A stretch of 64,000 nucleotides of DNA from Okeanomitos corallinicola TIOX110 (lineage in GTDB: Bacteria; Cyanobacteriota; Cyanobacteriia; Cyanobacteriales; Nostocaceae): assembly GCF_038050375.1 (NCBI RefSeq), contig NZ_CP150886.1, forward strand, positions 1,529,318 to 1,593,317, in the 5' to 3' direction. Shown here piece after piece: positions 35,464 through 44,241 of the stretch (position 1 is the stretch's first letter; the number at the start of each line of letters is the position of its first letter). The notes under the pieces are model-generated. The model saw only the letters and a program-made list of their open reading frames with translations, made no database searches and had not been told where the DNA came from. The position numbers and the translations under genes are program-made.

Positions 35464-36156
35464 TTACTCAATCACGGTTGATCCGAAACGATATCCTTTA
35501 CCGTAAACTGTATGAATAAGTTGAGATTGGCTATCAGCTTCGATTTTACGACGTAATAAGCGAATTAAGGCAGCAATAACATTACTTTCTGGCTGTTCGC
35601 TATTTGTCCACAAATTCTGCATAATTTGATGATGTGTTAATAACTGTCCAGAGTTTTCCATAAAATATTGCAGTAAGCTACTTTCTTTTTGGGATAACTC
35701 AATCATTTTTCCCTGACGATAGGCTATCTGATTTTCGACATCTAGTTCTAAGTCTGCTACTACTAAACGCCCTGTAGTATTACTATGATGATCAATACCT
35801 GCACGACGTAATAAAGCACGCACCCTGGCTAGTAACTCTCGCAGTTCAAAGGGTTTAACTAAATAATCATCTGCACCAGCATCTAAACCCTGTACACGAT
35901 CATCTAGAGTGTCTTTTGCTGTCAGAAACAATACGGGGGTTGTTTTGCCTTGGGTGCGTATTTGCTGACAAATTTCTAACCCAGTTTTTTCTGGTAGCAT
36001 CCAATCTAAAATTAGCAAGTCATAATTTTTGCTTTGTGCTAACTGATTGCCGCTTTTACCATCATAAGCTAAATCAACGATGTAACCCTGACGAGTTAAA
36101 ACACGACCAAGGGGATCCGTCAGTTCAATTTCGTCATCAACTAATAAAATTCTCAT
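35464..36156 (-). CDS. OmpR/PhoB-family response regulator
   Basis: The 231-aa protein has a receiver domain starting MRILLVDDE, phospho-acceptor Asp51 in LLILDWMLPEKTG, the FLTAKD Thr and the VKPF Lys. A winged-helix output domain ends in IHTVYGKGYRFGS. The start at 36156 is chosen because it places the family's normal first residues at the N-terminus; a longer frame to 36234 would add a hydrophobic, non-homologous 26 residues. It resembles the RppA/NrsR/ManR type of cyanobacterial regulators, but the signal cannot be assigned. It is divergent from hisG with only 56 bases between start codons. Confidence 0.9.
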   Translation of the reverse strand: MRILLVDDEIELTDPLGRVLTRQGYIVDLAYDGKSGNQLAQSKNYDLLILDWMLPEKTGLEICQQIRTQGKTTPVLFLTAKDTLDDRVQGLDAGADDYLVKPFELRELLARVRALLRRAGIDHHSNTTGRLVVADLELDVENQIAYRQGKMIELSQKESSLLQYFMENSGQLLTHHQIMQNLWTNSEQPESNVIAALIRLLRRKIEADSQSQLIHTVYGKGYRFGSTVIE

Positions 36157-36212
36157 AGTGATAATAACTAAGCATATAATTAACCGCAAAGACCAAGATA
36201 ACAAAAAAAATA

Positions 36213-36845
36213 ATGCTGACTGTTGCACTACCAAAAGGGGAATTACTTAAAAATAGCATCCGCTTACTACAATCGGTGGGATTAGATTTTAGCGGCTTTT
36301 TAGATTCTGGAAACCGCCAATTACAAATTCCTGATGCTCGTGGGCAAGCGAAGGGTTTATTAGTACGAGCGCAAGATGTACCTGTTTATGTGGAATATGG
36401 TCAGGCACAGTTGGGCATGGTCGGCTATGATGTACTTAAAGAGAAAAAACCACAGGTTGCACAAGTAGTAGATTTGCAATTTGGCTATTGTCGAATGTCT
36501 GTAGCTGTGAAGGCTGCTAGTGCTTATAAATCACCGTTGGATTTACCTGCACATGGCCGAGTTGCTTCTAAATATGTCAATTGTGCGCGAGAATATTTTC
36601 AAGGTCTAGATTTACCTGTGGAAATAGTTCCTTTGTATGGTTCGGTGGAACTAGGCCCAATTACGGGGATGTCTGAGGCTATTGTGGATATAGTTTCTAC
36701 GGGTAAAACTCTACGGGAAAATGGTTTGGTGGAAATTGCCACTTTGTATGAAAGTACGGCGCGGTTGATTGTCCATCCTTTGAGTTATCGTTTGAATATG
36801 GGTAATTTGCAAGGTTTGGTAGAGAAACTTAGGTCAGAAGTTTAG
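36213..36845 (+). CDS. hisG: ATP phosphoribosyltransferase catalytic subunit, short form
   Basis: The 210-aa protein catalyses the first step of histidine synthesis, joining ATP and PRPP. The start [18 protein letters not shown], the middle [18 protein letters not shown] and the PRPP-binding region [18 protein letters not shown] are characteristic. It lacks the C-terminal regulatory domain of long HisG enzymes, so it needs a HisZ partner, which is not encoded in this window. Its promoter must lie in the 56 bases shared with the divergent regulator gene or overlap that gene's 5' end. Confidence 0.95.
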   Translation: MLTVALPKGELLKNSIRLLQSVGLDFSGFLDSGNRQLQIPDARGQAKGLLVRAQDVPVYVEYGQAQLGMVGYDVLKEKKPQVAQVVDLQFGYCRMSVAVKAASAYKSPLDLPAHGRVASKYVNCAREYFQGLDLPVEIVPLYGSVELGPITGMSEAIVDIVSTGKTLRENGLVEIATLYESTARLIVHPLSYRLNMGNLQGLVEKLRSEV

Positions 36846-36953
36846 CAGTTATGGCAAAAGACAAGGGACAAAAGGCAATTTTTTCTAGTTTTAACCCTTG
36901 TCATTATTAAAATTTCCTTGATAATTAATTTAGCTTTCTTAAATTAGATAAAA

Positions 36954-37361
36954 ATGAGATATTACATAATTTATGATGGTCAATGTAATCTTTGTGTAAA
37001 TGCAGTCCGTTTATTAGAAAATTTAGATCAGGGAAAAATATTTAGTTATGTTCCCATGCAAGATGAGCAAACTTTGTCTAAGTGGGGAATTACTGCCCAA
37101 GATTGTGAACAGGGTATGATTTTGGGCGATGAGAATTTTAGACAACGTTGGCAAGGTAGTGATGCTATTGAGGAAGTAGGACGTTTATTACCAACTACGG
37201 GTTTTGTTGATATCTATCGTGGTTTGCCTGGTGTGAAGTGGTTAGGGGATAGATTTTATGAACAAATCCGCGATCATCGTTATACACTGTTTGGTAAACG
37301 GGAAATTTATCAGTCTGTTTATTGTGTTGATGGTAGTTGCAATACAAAAACTCAATCTTAG
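36954..37361 (+). CDS. DCC-family thiol-disulfide oxidoreductase-like protein (DUF393)
   Basis: The 135-aa protein begins IIYDGQCNLCVNAVRLL, the DxxCxxC hallmark of the DUF393/DCC family (Cys at residues 11 and 14), which has a thioredoxin-like fold. The family is thought to carry out thiol-disulfide chemistry, but its substrates are unknown. Members are frequent as single genes in cyanobacteria. Its last 120 bases overlap a possible minus-strand gene. There is a 108-base gap to hisG, so cotranscription with hisG is possible. Confidence 0.85.
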   Translation: MRYYIIYDGQCNLCVNAVRLLENLDQGKIFSYVPMQDEQTLSKWGITAQDCEQGMILGDENFRQRWQGSDAIEEVGRLLPTTGFVDIYRGLPGVKWLGDRFYEQIRDHRYTLFGKREIYQSVYCVDGSCNTKTQS

Positions 37362-37499
37362 TCGAGATTTTGACGCGGCAATTGCCTTTGTCATTGCGCT
37401 CGGCACCATTGCTAATCCTATCAATTTGTCGGCATCATCATGTAGCCAATAAATTTCCGCTTGTAGTTCCCCCAATTTTACAGCTAAGTCTTGATTCAT
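37242..37499 (-). CDS. small hypothetical protein, 3' end overlapping the DCC gene
   Basis: The first ~50 of 85 residues look like a real soluble protein, MNQDLAVKLGELQAEIYWL then DDADKLIGLAMVPSA, with a normal ATG. The last ~40 residues lie opposite the DCC-family coding region and look like shadow translation (Ile/Thr/Phe-rich). The original stop codon may have been lost by a frameshift or point mutation. The product is not recognised. An alternative is that no protein is made. Confidence 0.4.
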   Translation of the reverse strand: MNQDLAVKLGELQAEIYWLHDDADKLIGLAMVPSAMTKAIAASKSRLRLSFCIATTINTINRLINFPFTKQCITMIADLFIKSIP

Positions 37500-37592
37500 G
37501 GTTTGTTTGAATAATCTCTAAATAATAAACTTTATAAATTTATCTCGATTATTTTGTTTGATCTGTTTTTATGTCACAACAATAGGAGATAA

Positions 37593-37826
37593 TCATAAAT
37601 TATCAGAAGATAAGCGATCGCCAGAAATTTTATCTGTCATCTGAATACGACCTCTAACCACGCGTCTTAACAGTCTATTAATTGCTTCTTCTTCTTCTTG
37701 TTCTAATAAATCATCTAAAATAGCTGCCATTAACCCATAGCGATCTGCTAAAGTTAAAATTCCATCATCAGCAGAAGAAGCAATGATTTCGGAAATAGCT
37801 CCGGGAAGATTTTGAAGTTGACGCAT
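37593..37826 (-). CDS. small conserved-looking hypothetical protein
   Basis: The 77-aa protein, RQLQNLPGAISEIIASSADD then LADRYGLMAAILDDLLEQEEEE, is helical and acidic in the middle, with a basic stretch RLLRRVVRGRIQ after it. It has an ATG start and no signal peptide or membrane helix. A HIP1 octamer (GCGATCGC) lies in its 3' end. It is not assigned to any family. Regular composition and codon use support a real gene. It stands between the two small genes and the fur-type regulator on the same strand. Confidence 0.6.
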   Translation of the reverse strand: MRQLQNLPGAISEIIASSADDGILTLADRYGLMAAILDDLLEQEEEEAINRLLRRVVRGRIQMTDKISGDRLSSDNL

Positions 37827-38002
37827 GGTAGTAATCCTTGAACTTTATCAAAACTTGATAACTTTAATATCCCCCGAAATCCATATCTTTTGAGTGATTG
37901 ACTTAATCTATAACCTGTGAGAGTCATCAACTATTATGTTGATAGCAGTAGCAGTAAATATGTGATGTAAATCACAAATATATGCTATCTGGTATTGATT
38001 TA

Positions 38003-38437
38003 TTAATATTCCCCTGTCACCTCTCCACAGGTATTGCATAAACCTTGAACTGTCACCTCATAGGTTTCACCTCGTAAACCAGGACGCAGATTTTTTAGTT
38101 CCACACACCGGAATGTTTCCCAAGCAATATCTTCAATCGCACCACATTGATGACAACAAAAATGATGATGGGGTTGAACGTTAGCATCATAACGCGATAC
38201 ACCTTCCTGTAATAAGACTTCACGTACCAGCCCTACTTCTCTAAGTGCTTGTAAAGAACTATATATAGTTGCCTGTGATGAAACAGGGAAATCTTTATTT
38301 AAGTCAGTTAATAGTTGCTCAACGGTGGGATGATCGGTACGTGATAATAAATTGGCATATACAGCAAACCGCTGAGGTGTTACCCGTAAACCCTTGGACT
38401 TCAAGGTTTCAACAATTGCGTTTGCTTCTTTTTGCAT
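38003..38437 (-). CDS. perR: Fur-family regulator, PerR-like
   Basis: The 144-aa protein has the Fur winged helix (GLRVTPQRFAVYANLLSRTDHPT, then SQATIYSSLQALREVGLV). Its dimerisation/metal domain contains PHHHFCCHQCGAI and a second CxxC (CNTCGE), the structural zinc site. It most resembles the PerR type: it is divergent from a peroxiredoxin gene, the arrangement known for Synechocystis PerR (slr1738/sll1621). PerR proteins repress peroxide-defence genes until iron-catalysed oxidation inactivates them. A palindrome close to the Per-box consensus lies in the shared 165-base promoter region. Confidence 0.85.
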   Translation of the reverse strand: MQKEANAIVETLKSKGLRVTPQRFAVYANLLSRTDHPTVEQLLTDLNKDFPVSSQATIYSSLQALREVGLVREVLLQEGVSRYDANVQPHHHFCCHQCGAIEDIAWETFRCVELKNLRPGLRGETYEVTVQGLCNTCGEVTGEY

Positions 38438-38557
38438 AGCTGTTTCCGTATTTATAGAGTTTTTACTCTTAATTATATTCTATCCTATTCAGTAATTAGT
38501 AGTATCTTTATCTTTCTATAAAATTTAAGTATTTATAACTATTGAATTTTTCCTAAA

Positions 38558-38572
38558 TCAGAATTATTCTTA
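38558..38572 (+). promoter_or_regulatory. candidate Per box
   Basis: TCAGAATTATTCTTA contains a perfect AGAAT-T-ATTCT dyad and matches 10 of 14 defined positions of the Bacillus Per box TTATAATNATTATAA. It lies about 30 bases before the peroxiredoxin start codon and in the shared region with the perR-like gene. Confidence 0.5.
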
Positions 38573-38602
38573 GATATGAGAAATTCAATAAAAGAGGTTA
38601 AC

Positions 38603-39133
38603 ATGGCTGTAATCGAAACTGTACCTGACGTTGTTTTTAAAACCCGTGTCCGTGATGAGTCCATAGGTGGACCAAACCCATTCCGTTGGGAAGATCGTAC
38701 GACCGTAGATTTATTTGCTGGTAAGCGCGTAGTTGTGTTTTCATTACCAGGTGCTTTTACTCCCACCTGTTCGACTTCCCACCTACCCCGCTATGAAGAA
38801 CTATATAAAGAATTTAAAGCATTAGGGATTGATGAAGTAATTTGCGTTTCTGTAAATGATGCTTTTGTAATGTACCAATGGGGTAAACAACAAGGCGCTC
38901 AGAACGTATTCCTACTACCCGATGGTAACGGCGAATTTACCCGTAAAATGGGAATGTTAGTAGATAAATCTAACTTGGGCTTTGGAATGCGTTCTTGGCG
39001 TTACTCAATGGTAGTAAATAACGGTAAAATCGAAAAAATCTTTACTGAACCTGGTTACAGCGATAATTGCCCCACTGATCCTTTTGAAGTATCAGATGCA
39101 GACACCATGTTAAAGTACCTCAAGGGTGCGTGA
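38603..39133 (+). CDS. type II (Prx5-family) peroxiredoxin
   Basis: The 176-aa thiol peroxidase has the peroxidatic Cys56 in [14 protein letters not shown] and the family-specific VNDAFVM and [11 protein letters not shown]. It reduces peroxides at the expense of glutathione/glutaredoxin or thioredoxin. The ATG at 38603 is preferred because AGAGG sits 5-10 bases before it; an upstream ATG at 38576 would add nine residues and place the candidate Per box almost on the start codon. It is divergent from the perR-like gene and is followed by glutathione reductase, so the three form a peroxide-response group. Confidence 0.93.
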   Translation: MAVIETVPDVVFKTRVRDESIGGPNPFRWEDRTTVDLFAGKRVVVFSLPGAFTPTCSTSHLPRYEELYKEFKALGIDEVICVSVNDAFVMYQWGKQQGAQNVFLLPDGNGEFTRKMGMLVDKSNLGFGMRSWRYSMVVNNGKIEKIFTEPGYSDNCPTDPFEVSDADTMLKYLKGA

Positions 39134-39284
39134 TTGGTAATTGGTGATTGGGGAAAAGGTGATGAGATGACTAATTTTTTCATCTCTATTACCATCTCCA
39201 ATTCTGATCCTGATCATCCAAAATATTTGATAATTTGTAGATAAGACAATATCTAAAGTCCCAAACCTAAAATCTAAAATTGTT

Positions 39285-40637
39285 ATGACCTACGATTTCG
39301 ACTTATTTGTAATTGGTGCTGGTTCTGGTGGAATTGCTACAGCTAGAAGAGCAGCACAATATAGTGCTAAGGTAGGAGTTGCAGAATTTGATAGACTAGG
39401 TGGAACTTGCGTAAATCGTGGTTGTGTTCCTAAAAAATTAATGGTTTATGCAGCTAATTTTCCTGAGTTATTTACTGATGCTCAAGGATATGGCTGGAGT
39501 GGTATGGAGAGTTCCTTTGATTGGGAAAAGATGATTACCGCAGTTAATAATGAAGTAGATCGTCTGAATGGAATTTATCAAAAAATGCTTGATAATTCCA
39601 AAGTAGAAGTATTACGTGGTTATGGAACATTAGTTGATTCCCATACTGTTTTAGTTGGTGATAAACAAGTTACAGCAGATAAAATATTAATTGCCGTTGG
39701 TGGTCATCCCATTAAACCAAATATTTTAGGAATTGAACACGCTATCACTTCTGATGATATTTTTAACCTCAAAAAACAACCAGAGCGGATGGTAATTTTG
39801 GGTGGTGGTTATATTGGTTCAGAATTTGCTTGTATTATGAATGGACTGGGGACAGAAGTTACCCAAATCACCCGTTCTGATATGATTTTGCGTGGTTTTG
39901 ATGATGATTTGCGAAAAGAAATCCAACAAGGAATGATTAATCATGGTATCAATGTCATTAATAATGTGGAATTAATTGCCATTGAAAAAGATGCAGAAGG
40001 GATTAAAGTTACAGTCCGCAAAGATGGAGAAACAGAAGAGACTGTTGTGGTTGATGTGATTAGTTTAGCGGCCCTTGGACGTAAACCAAATACGCAAAAC
40101 TTGGGGTTAGAAAATACCAAAATAAAACTACATGATGGATCAATAGTTGTTAATGAATACAGCCGTACAGATGAAGAAAATATCTATGCGGTGGGAGATT
40201 GTACCAACAATATTAATTTAACACCTGTAGCAATTAATGAAGGACGAGCCTTTGCAGATACTGTATTTGGTGGTAAATCTCGAACCATGAGTTATGAAAA
40301 TATCCCCACAGCCATTTTTACCATGCCAGAAGCGGCAACCGTGGGTTTAACTGAAGCAGAAGCTCAGGAAAAATATGGTGATAGGGTGAAAATTTACCGG
40401 ACTCGTTTCCGCCCTATGTATTACACTTTAGCGGGGAAAGAAGAAAAAACCATGATGAAATTAGTGGTTGATCAAAATACCGATCAGGTGTTAGGAGCGC
40501 ACATGGTAGGTACAAATGCAGCGGAGATTATTCAAGGGGTGGCGATCGCCATTAAAATGGGTGCAACAAAAGCTAACTTTGATGCCACTGTTGGTATTCA
40601 TCCTAGTTCAGCCGAAGAGTTCGTTACCATGAGATAA
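39285..40637 (+). CDS. gor: glutathione-disulfide reductase
   Basis: The 450-aa FAD enzyme reduces glutathione disulfide with NADPH. It has FAD-binding GAGSGGIATARRAA, the redox-active disulfide GGTCVNRGCVPKK (Cys42, Cys47), an NADPH-binding GGGYIGSEFA, the FAD motif ENIYAVGDCTN and a C-terminal catalytic GIHPSSAEEF with His-Glu. Length and motifs match the cyanobacterial enzyme. It follows the peroxiredoxin gene by 151 bases on the same strand and probably supplies the reduced glutathione for it. Confidence 0.93.
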   Translation: MTYDFDLFVIGAGSGGIATARRAAQYSAKVGVAEFDRLGGTCVNRGCVPKKLMVYAANFPELFTDAQGYGWSGMESSFDWEKMITAVNNEVDRLNGIYQKMLDNSKVEVLRGYGTLVDSHTVLVGDKQVTADKILIAVGGHPIKPNILGIEHAITSDDIFNLKKQPERMVILGGGYIGSEFACIMNGLGTEVTQITRSDMILRGFDDDLRKEIQQGMINHGINVINNVELIAIEKDAEGIKVTVRKDGETEETVVVDVISLAALGRKPNTQNLGLENTKIKLHDGSIVVNEYSRTDEENIYAVGDCTNNINLTPVAINEGRAFADTVFGGKSRTMSYENIPTAIFTMPEAATVGLTEAEAQEKYGDRVKIYRTRFRPMYYTLAGKEEKTMMKLVVDQNTDQVLGAHMVGTNAAEIIQGVAIAIKMGATKANFDATVGIHPSSAEEFVTMR

Positions 40638-40665
40638 TAATCAGTTATCACTCATAACTGATAAC

Positions 40666-42546
40666 ATGAGCATCTATCCAAAACCAAAAAAAGCCCCAGA
40701 AAACAACCGTCAAAATAGTAATGACTGGCGGTTATTTTTACGCCTATTACCCTATGCTCGTCGTAGTGGTAAATTACTGGCGTTATCAATGTTTTTACTT
40801 GTACCTATTGGTGTAGCTAATTCCGTTCAACCCTTATTAATTGGCCAAGCAGTATCTTTAATTCGGCAAGAACCTGGTGTTTATGAATTCCTGAAAAATC
40901 GTTCTTTAATAGAAGGTTTAAATATTATTCAGGGATTATTTCTGGTGACAATTATCATTAAATTGGCACTTACGGGATATCAAGGTTATCTAGTCCAAAA
41001 ATTGGGACAAAGAATTACAGCGGCAATTCGTGTGGATTTATTTCATCACGTCACATCTTTAGCAGTTAATTTTTTTGAACGTACACCTATAGGTAAACTA
41101 ATCACTAGATTAATAAATGACGTTGAAAGTTTAGGAGATGTATTTGCAACTGGGGCTGTTGGCATTTTTTCTGATCTATTCTCCATGCTAGTCATCATTG
41201 GTTTTATGTTTTCGATCCAATGGCAAATAGCTTTACTATTAATATCCGTCCTACTACCGATTGCCTGGTTAATAATTTATTTTCAAAAACAATATAGAAA
41301 AGCTAATTACAAATCTAGAGAAGAACTATCACGAATTAATTCCCAACTACAAGAAAACATTGTTGGTATTGATGTAGTGCAACTATTTCGCCGCGAAAAT
41401 TTTAATAGTGAGTTATTTAGAAACACCAATAAAAAATATATTAAAGAACTTGATACTAGCATTTGGTATGATTCCGCTGTTTCTGCCACCTTAGAATGGG
41501 TTGGTTTAATTGCCATTGCTGGGGTGTTGTGGGCGGGTGGTTTATTATTATTAGAAGACAATCTCACCTTCGGAATTTTATCAGCATTTGTTTTATACGC
41601 CCAGAGACTATTTATTCCTCTCCAAAATTTCGCTGAGAAATTTACTACTATTCAATCTGGTTTTACTGCCATTGAAAGGGTAAATGGTGTTTTAGATGAA
41701 CCAATAGAAATCAGGGATAAAGCTAATCCTCGCTTCTCAATTTTAGATAATAAATTTGGGTATATAGATGAAATAATCAATGGGTTAGAAACACAGAATT
41801 TCACCCAGACACCAGAACTAGGAGAAATCAAATTTGAAAATGTTTGGTTTGCCTACAAAGATGATGACTATGTAATCAAAGACTTAGACTTTACCATTCA
41901 TCCAGGGGAAAAAATCGCCTTAGTCGGACCGACTGGCGCGGGTAAAAGTTCAGTTATTCGCCTTTTATGTCGCCTATATGAACCCACCCAAGGACGTATT
42001 TTAATTGATGGTGTAGATATTCGAGAGATAGCACAGGCAGAACTAAGACGCTACATGGCAGTAATTTTACAAGAGGCTTTTCTGTTTGCTGGTGATGTTA
42101 AAAGCAATATTACTCTAGGAGATAGCTACAGTTGGGAAGAAATTGAACAGGCAGCAGAAAAAACTAATGTAGCTGATTTTATTAATCAATTACCTCAAGG
42201 TTATGATACTGAATTAAGAGCAAGGGGAACAAATATTTCTAGTGGACAAAAGCAGCTTTTAGCCTTTGCACGGGCCGCAATTCGTAACCCACAAATTTTA
42301 ATTTTAGATGAAGCTACGGCTAATTTAGATGTTGGTACAGAGGCATTAGTTCAACAGGCATTAAATCAACTTTTAACTAGAAGAACAGCCATTATTATCG
42401 CTCACCGTTTATCAACTATTCGTAATGTAGACAGAATTTTTGTGTTAAAGCGGGGCGAATTAATTGAACAGGGCAGTCATGAACAATTAATAGCAGAAGG
42501 TGGTTTTTATTCAACACTGCATAATTTACAAATGTTGGGAATCTAG
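40666..42546 (+). CDS. ABC exporter, ATPase fused to membrane domain
   Basis: The 626-aa half-transporter has about six membrane helices in the first 330 residues. The nucleotide-binding domain has Walker A GPTGAGKSS (about 421), signature SSGQKQLLAFARAAIRNP, Walker B ILILDEATANLD and switch IAHRLSTI. It belongs to the MdlB/MsbA-like multidrug or lipid exporter group and should work as a dimer. The substrate is unknown. The start codon follows gor by 28 bases, with a small inverted repeat (AGTTAT/ATAACT) between, so the genes may be cotranscribed. A strong terminator follows. Confidence 0.9.
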   Translation: MSIYPKPKKAPENNRQNSNDWRLFLRLLPYARRSGKLLALSMFLLVPIGVANSVQPLLIGQAVSLIRQEPGVYEFLKNRSLIEGLNIIQGLFLVTIIIKLALTGYQGYLVQKLGQRITAAIRVDLFHHVTSLAVNFFERTPIGKLITRLINDVESLGDVFATGAVGIFSDLFSMLVIIGFMFSIQWQIALLLISVLLPIAWLIIYFQKQYRKANYKSREELSRINSQLQENIVGIDVVQLFRRENFNSELFRNTNKKYIKELDTSIWYDSAVSATLEWVGLIAIAGVLWAGGLLLLEDNLTFGILSAFVLYAQRLFIPLQNFAEKFTTIQSGFTAIERVNGVLDEPIEIRDKANPRFSILDNKFGYIDEIINGLETQNFTQTPELGEIKFENVWFAYKDDDYVIKDLDFTIHPGEKIALVGPTGAGKSSVIRLLCRLYEPTQGRILIDGVDIREIAQAELRRYMAVILQEAFLFAGDVKSNITLGDSYSWEEIEQAAEKTNVADFINQLPQGYDTELRARGTNISSGQKQLLAFARAAIRNPQILILDEATANLDVGTEALVQQALNQLLTRRTAIIIAHRLSTIRNVDRIFVLKRGELIEQGSHEQLIAEGGFYSTLHNLQMLGI

Positions 42547-42551
42547 CAGTA

Positions 42552-42573
42552 GGGAGAAATATAAATTTCTCCC
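42552..42573. terminator. bidirectional terminator between convergent genes
   Basis: GGGAGAAAT (42552-42560) and ATTTCTCCC (42565-42573) form a perfect 9-bp stem with a 4-base loop, followed by AGTTTT on the plus side. It lies 5 bases after the exporter stop codon and 20 bases from the Uma2 stop codon, and can serve both. Confidence 0.75.
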
Positions 42574-42593
42574 AGTTTTGGAAATCACATCTT

Positions 42594-43379
42594 TTAATTC
42601 ATCAGTTTTTCTACTTCAAAAGTTGCTAAACCTGTTAAATTAACAACCTGTTCTAAAGACATTCCAGTCGCTAATAAATTAATGGCAACTTGTCTTAATT
42701 GTGATTCTGCTTGTTCGGCGCGTTGCTTTTCCTGTTCTGCTTTTTGTCGTTCTAAATCTGCTATTTCTTGACCTGTAGGTAATAATTCCCCTTCTAAAGT
42801 TATCCAACGTAACCAGGTAGTTTCAACACCTCTATAACTGCCTTGCCAACGCACTAATGCTAAACCCAAAGATTGACTGATTAATTGATTTTTAGAATTA
42901 AGTTGAATAGGTTCATAAACACCGCGATTGAGATAGAATCCTGCCCAATCTTCGGGATTAAAAGGGTCAAACCAAAAATATTCAGGAACACGCAACAAAT
43001 TTTGATAAATCAGCTTTTTCTCGTTTTTATCTTCGGATGCGGTAGTTTCAGAAAGTAACTCAATTACCACATCAGGTGGTTTTCCTTCTTCCCAAACCAC
43101 CCATGATAAACGTTCTTTTTTTGGGACTCCTAAAACAGCAAAAAAATCTGGACCTCTAAAGTCTTGGTTTTTCAACTGTGCCAAACTAAAATAAACAAAC
43201 ATATTGCCACTGACATAACCATCAGACCTGGCTTCTAACCAAGGCCATAGGGTATCAATCAGCATATCCATTTGGAATTTATGCCGTTGTGTTTCCATGG
43301 GAATACCATCATCACAAGGAAGTTCTACCTGAGTTGGTGGCAGTTTCACACTAGGTTCAGCAATGATAATTTCTGACAT
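42594..43379 (-). CDS. Uma2 family protein (DUF820) with C-terminal coiled coil
   Basis: The 261-aa protein has a DUF820 nuclease-like core with PPDVVIELLSETTASEDKNEKKLIYQNLLRVPEYFWFDP (D...ExLS...K pattern). An Lys/Glu/Gln-rich coiled coil (about 205-230) follows, with a short helical tail ending LATFEVEKLMN. The tail resembles the C-terminal ends of several cyanobacterial DUF820 proteins. Function is unknown. It is the second Uma2-type gene in the window and is only distantly similar to the one at 26.4 kb. Confidence 0.85.
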   Translation of the reverse strand: MSEIIIAEPSVKLPPTQVELPCDDGIPMETQRHKFQMDMLIDTLWPWLEARSDGYVSGNMFVYFSLAQLKNQDFRGPDFFAVLGVPKKERLSWVVWEEGKPPDVVIELLSETTASEDKNEKKLIYQNLLRVPEYFWFDPFNPEDWAGFYLNRGVYEPIQLNSKNQLISQSLGLALVRWQGSYRGVETTWLRWITLEGELLPTGQEIADLERQKAEQEKQRAEQAESQLRQVAINLLATGMSLEQVVNLTGLATFEVEKLMN

Positions 43380-43446
43380 AACTTTAGTGTGGGAATTGTT
43401 AATACTTTTATATTACTGCAAAATTAAGGAGTTCAGGAATGACGAA

Positions 43447-44139
43447 TTACCTTTTTACCATTCGCATAAAAGCCGCACCTGTTACTAAACCTGCAAACTG
43501 TCCCCAGTAACCAAGATTAGCTATACCACCAGGAATATTTAAACCGCCAATACTATAAAATAACTGCTGGATAAACCACCAAAACAAATATAAAAAAGCA
43601 GGAATTTCCACAGGAATAAAAATGATAATCAAGGGTAAAACTGAATCTATTTTAACTTTAGGAAACTTGATAATATAAGCTCCTAAAATTGCCGAGATTG
43701 CCCCATTTGCTCCCACTACTGGTATAGCTAATTTTGATTCCATAAAAATCTGGATCATACCTGCAAAAATTCCCGCCGCAAAATATAACATTAAATATCT
43801 TTGTCTTCCCAAACTTCTTTCTACAGTTTTACCAAACACCCATAAAAATAGTAAATTGCCCAAAATTTGACTAAAACTACTATGTAAAAACAAAGAAATT
43901 GGTAAGGCAAGTAAACGCCAGAAAACCACTATCCAAGCTGCTGAATTATAAAAAACGGCATTTGTTATAGCTATCTTAGTTTGTAAGGGAATTATCCCCC
44001 AACTATTAACGAAATTACCTAATTGACCATGAATATCTAAATTAAGTTCCCCGCAAAATATAGCAATATTAATGCCAATCAACCAATAAGTAACAATTGG
44101 CTTTTTCCAACTATAAAAGTTATCACTAATAGGAATCAT
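43447..44139 (-). CDS. rhomboid-family membrane protein lacking the catalytic dyad
   Basis: The 230-aa protein has the rhomboid topology with about six membrane helices and the landmark FLWVFGKTVERSLGRQRYLMLYFAAG after helix 2. The active-site motif of rhomboid proteases, GASG, reads GANG at about residue 145, so the serine is replaced by asparagine. The AHxxG of the last helix reads GQFAG (about 213), so the histidine is also missing. The protein should therefore not be a protease. It may act as a pseudoprotease that binds or retains membrane proteins. It is divergent from a Ser/Thr kinase gene. Confidence 0.8.
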   Translation of the reverse strand: MIPISDNFYSWKKPIVTYWLIGINIAIFCGELNLDIHGQLGNFVNSWGIIPLQTKIAITNAVFYNSAAWIVVFWRLLALPISLFLHSSFSQILGNLLFLWVFGKTVERSLGRQRYLMLYFAAGIFAGMIQIFMESKLAIPVVGANGAISAILGAYIIKFPKVKIDSVLPLIIIFIPVEIPAFLYLFWWFIQQLFYSIGGLNIPGGIANLGYWGQFAGLVTGAAFMRMVKR

Positions 44140-44241
44140 CTGAATTTATTTGTAATTATCATTTACTCATCTTGCACCATTATTCAGTTTCCTGTGGCAA
44201 GATTGTAATAATCTAATATTGCACTCAAATTAGCAACCGAG

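Noticed and set aside
35464-36234. Longer form of the OmpR-type regulator starting at 36234
   Set aside because: The extra 26 residues are hydrophobic and non-homologous and would overlap the hisG start; MRILLVDDE is the normal family start.
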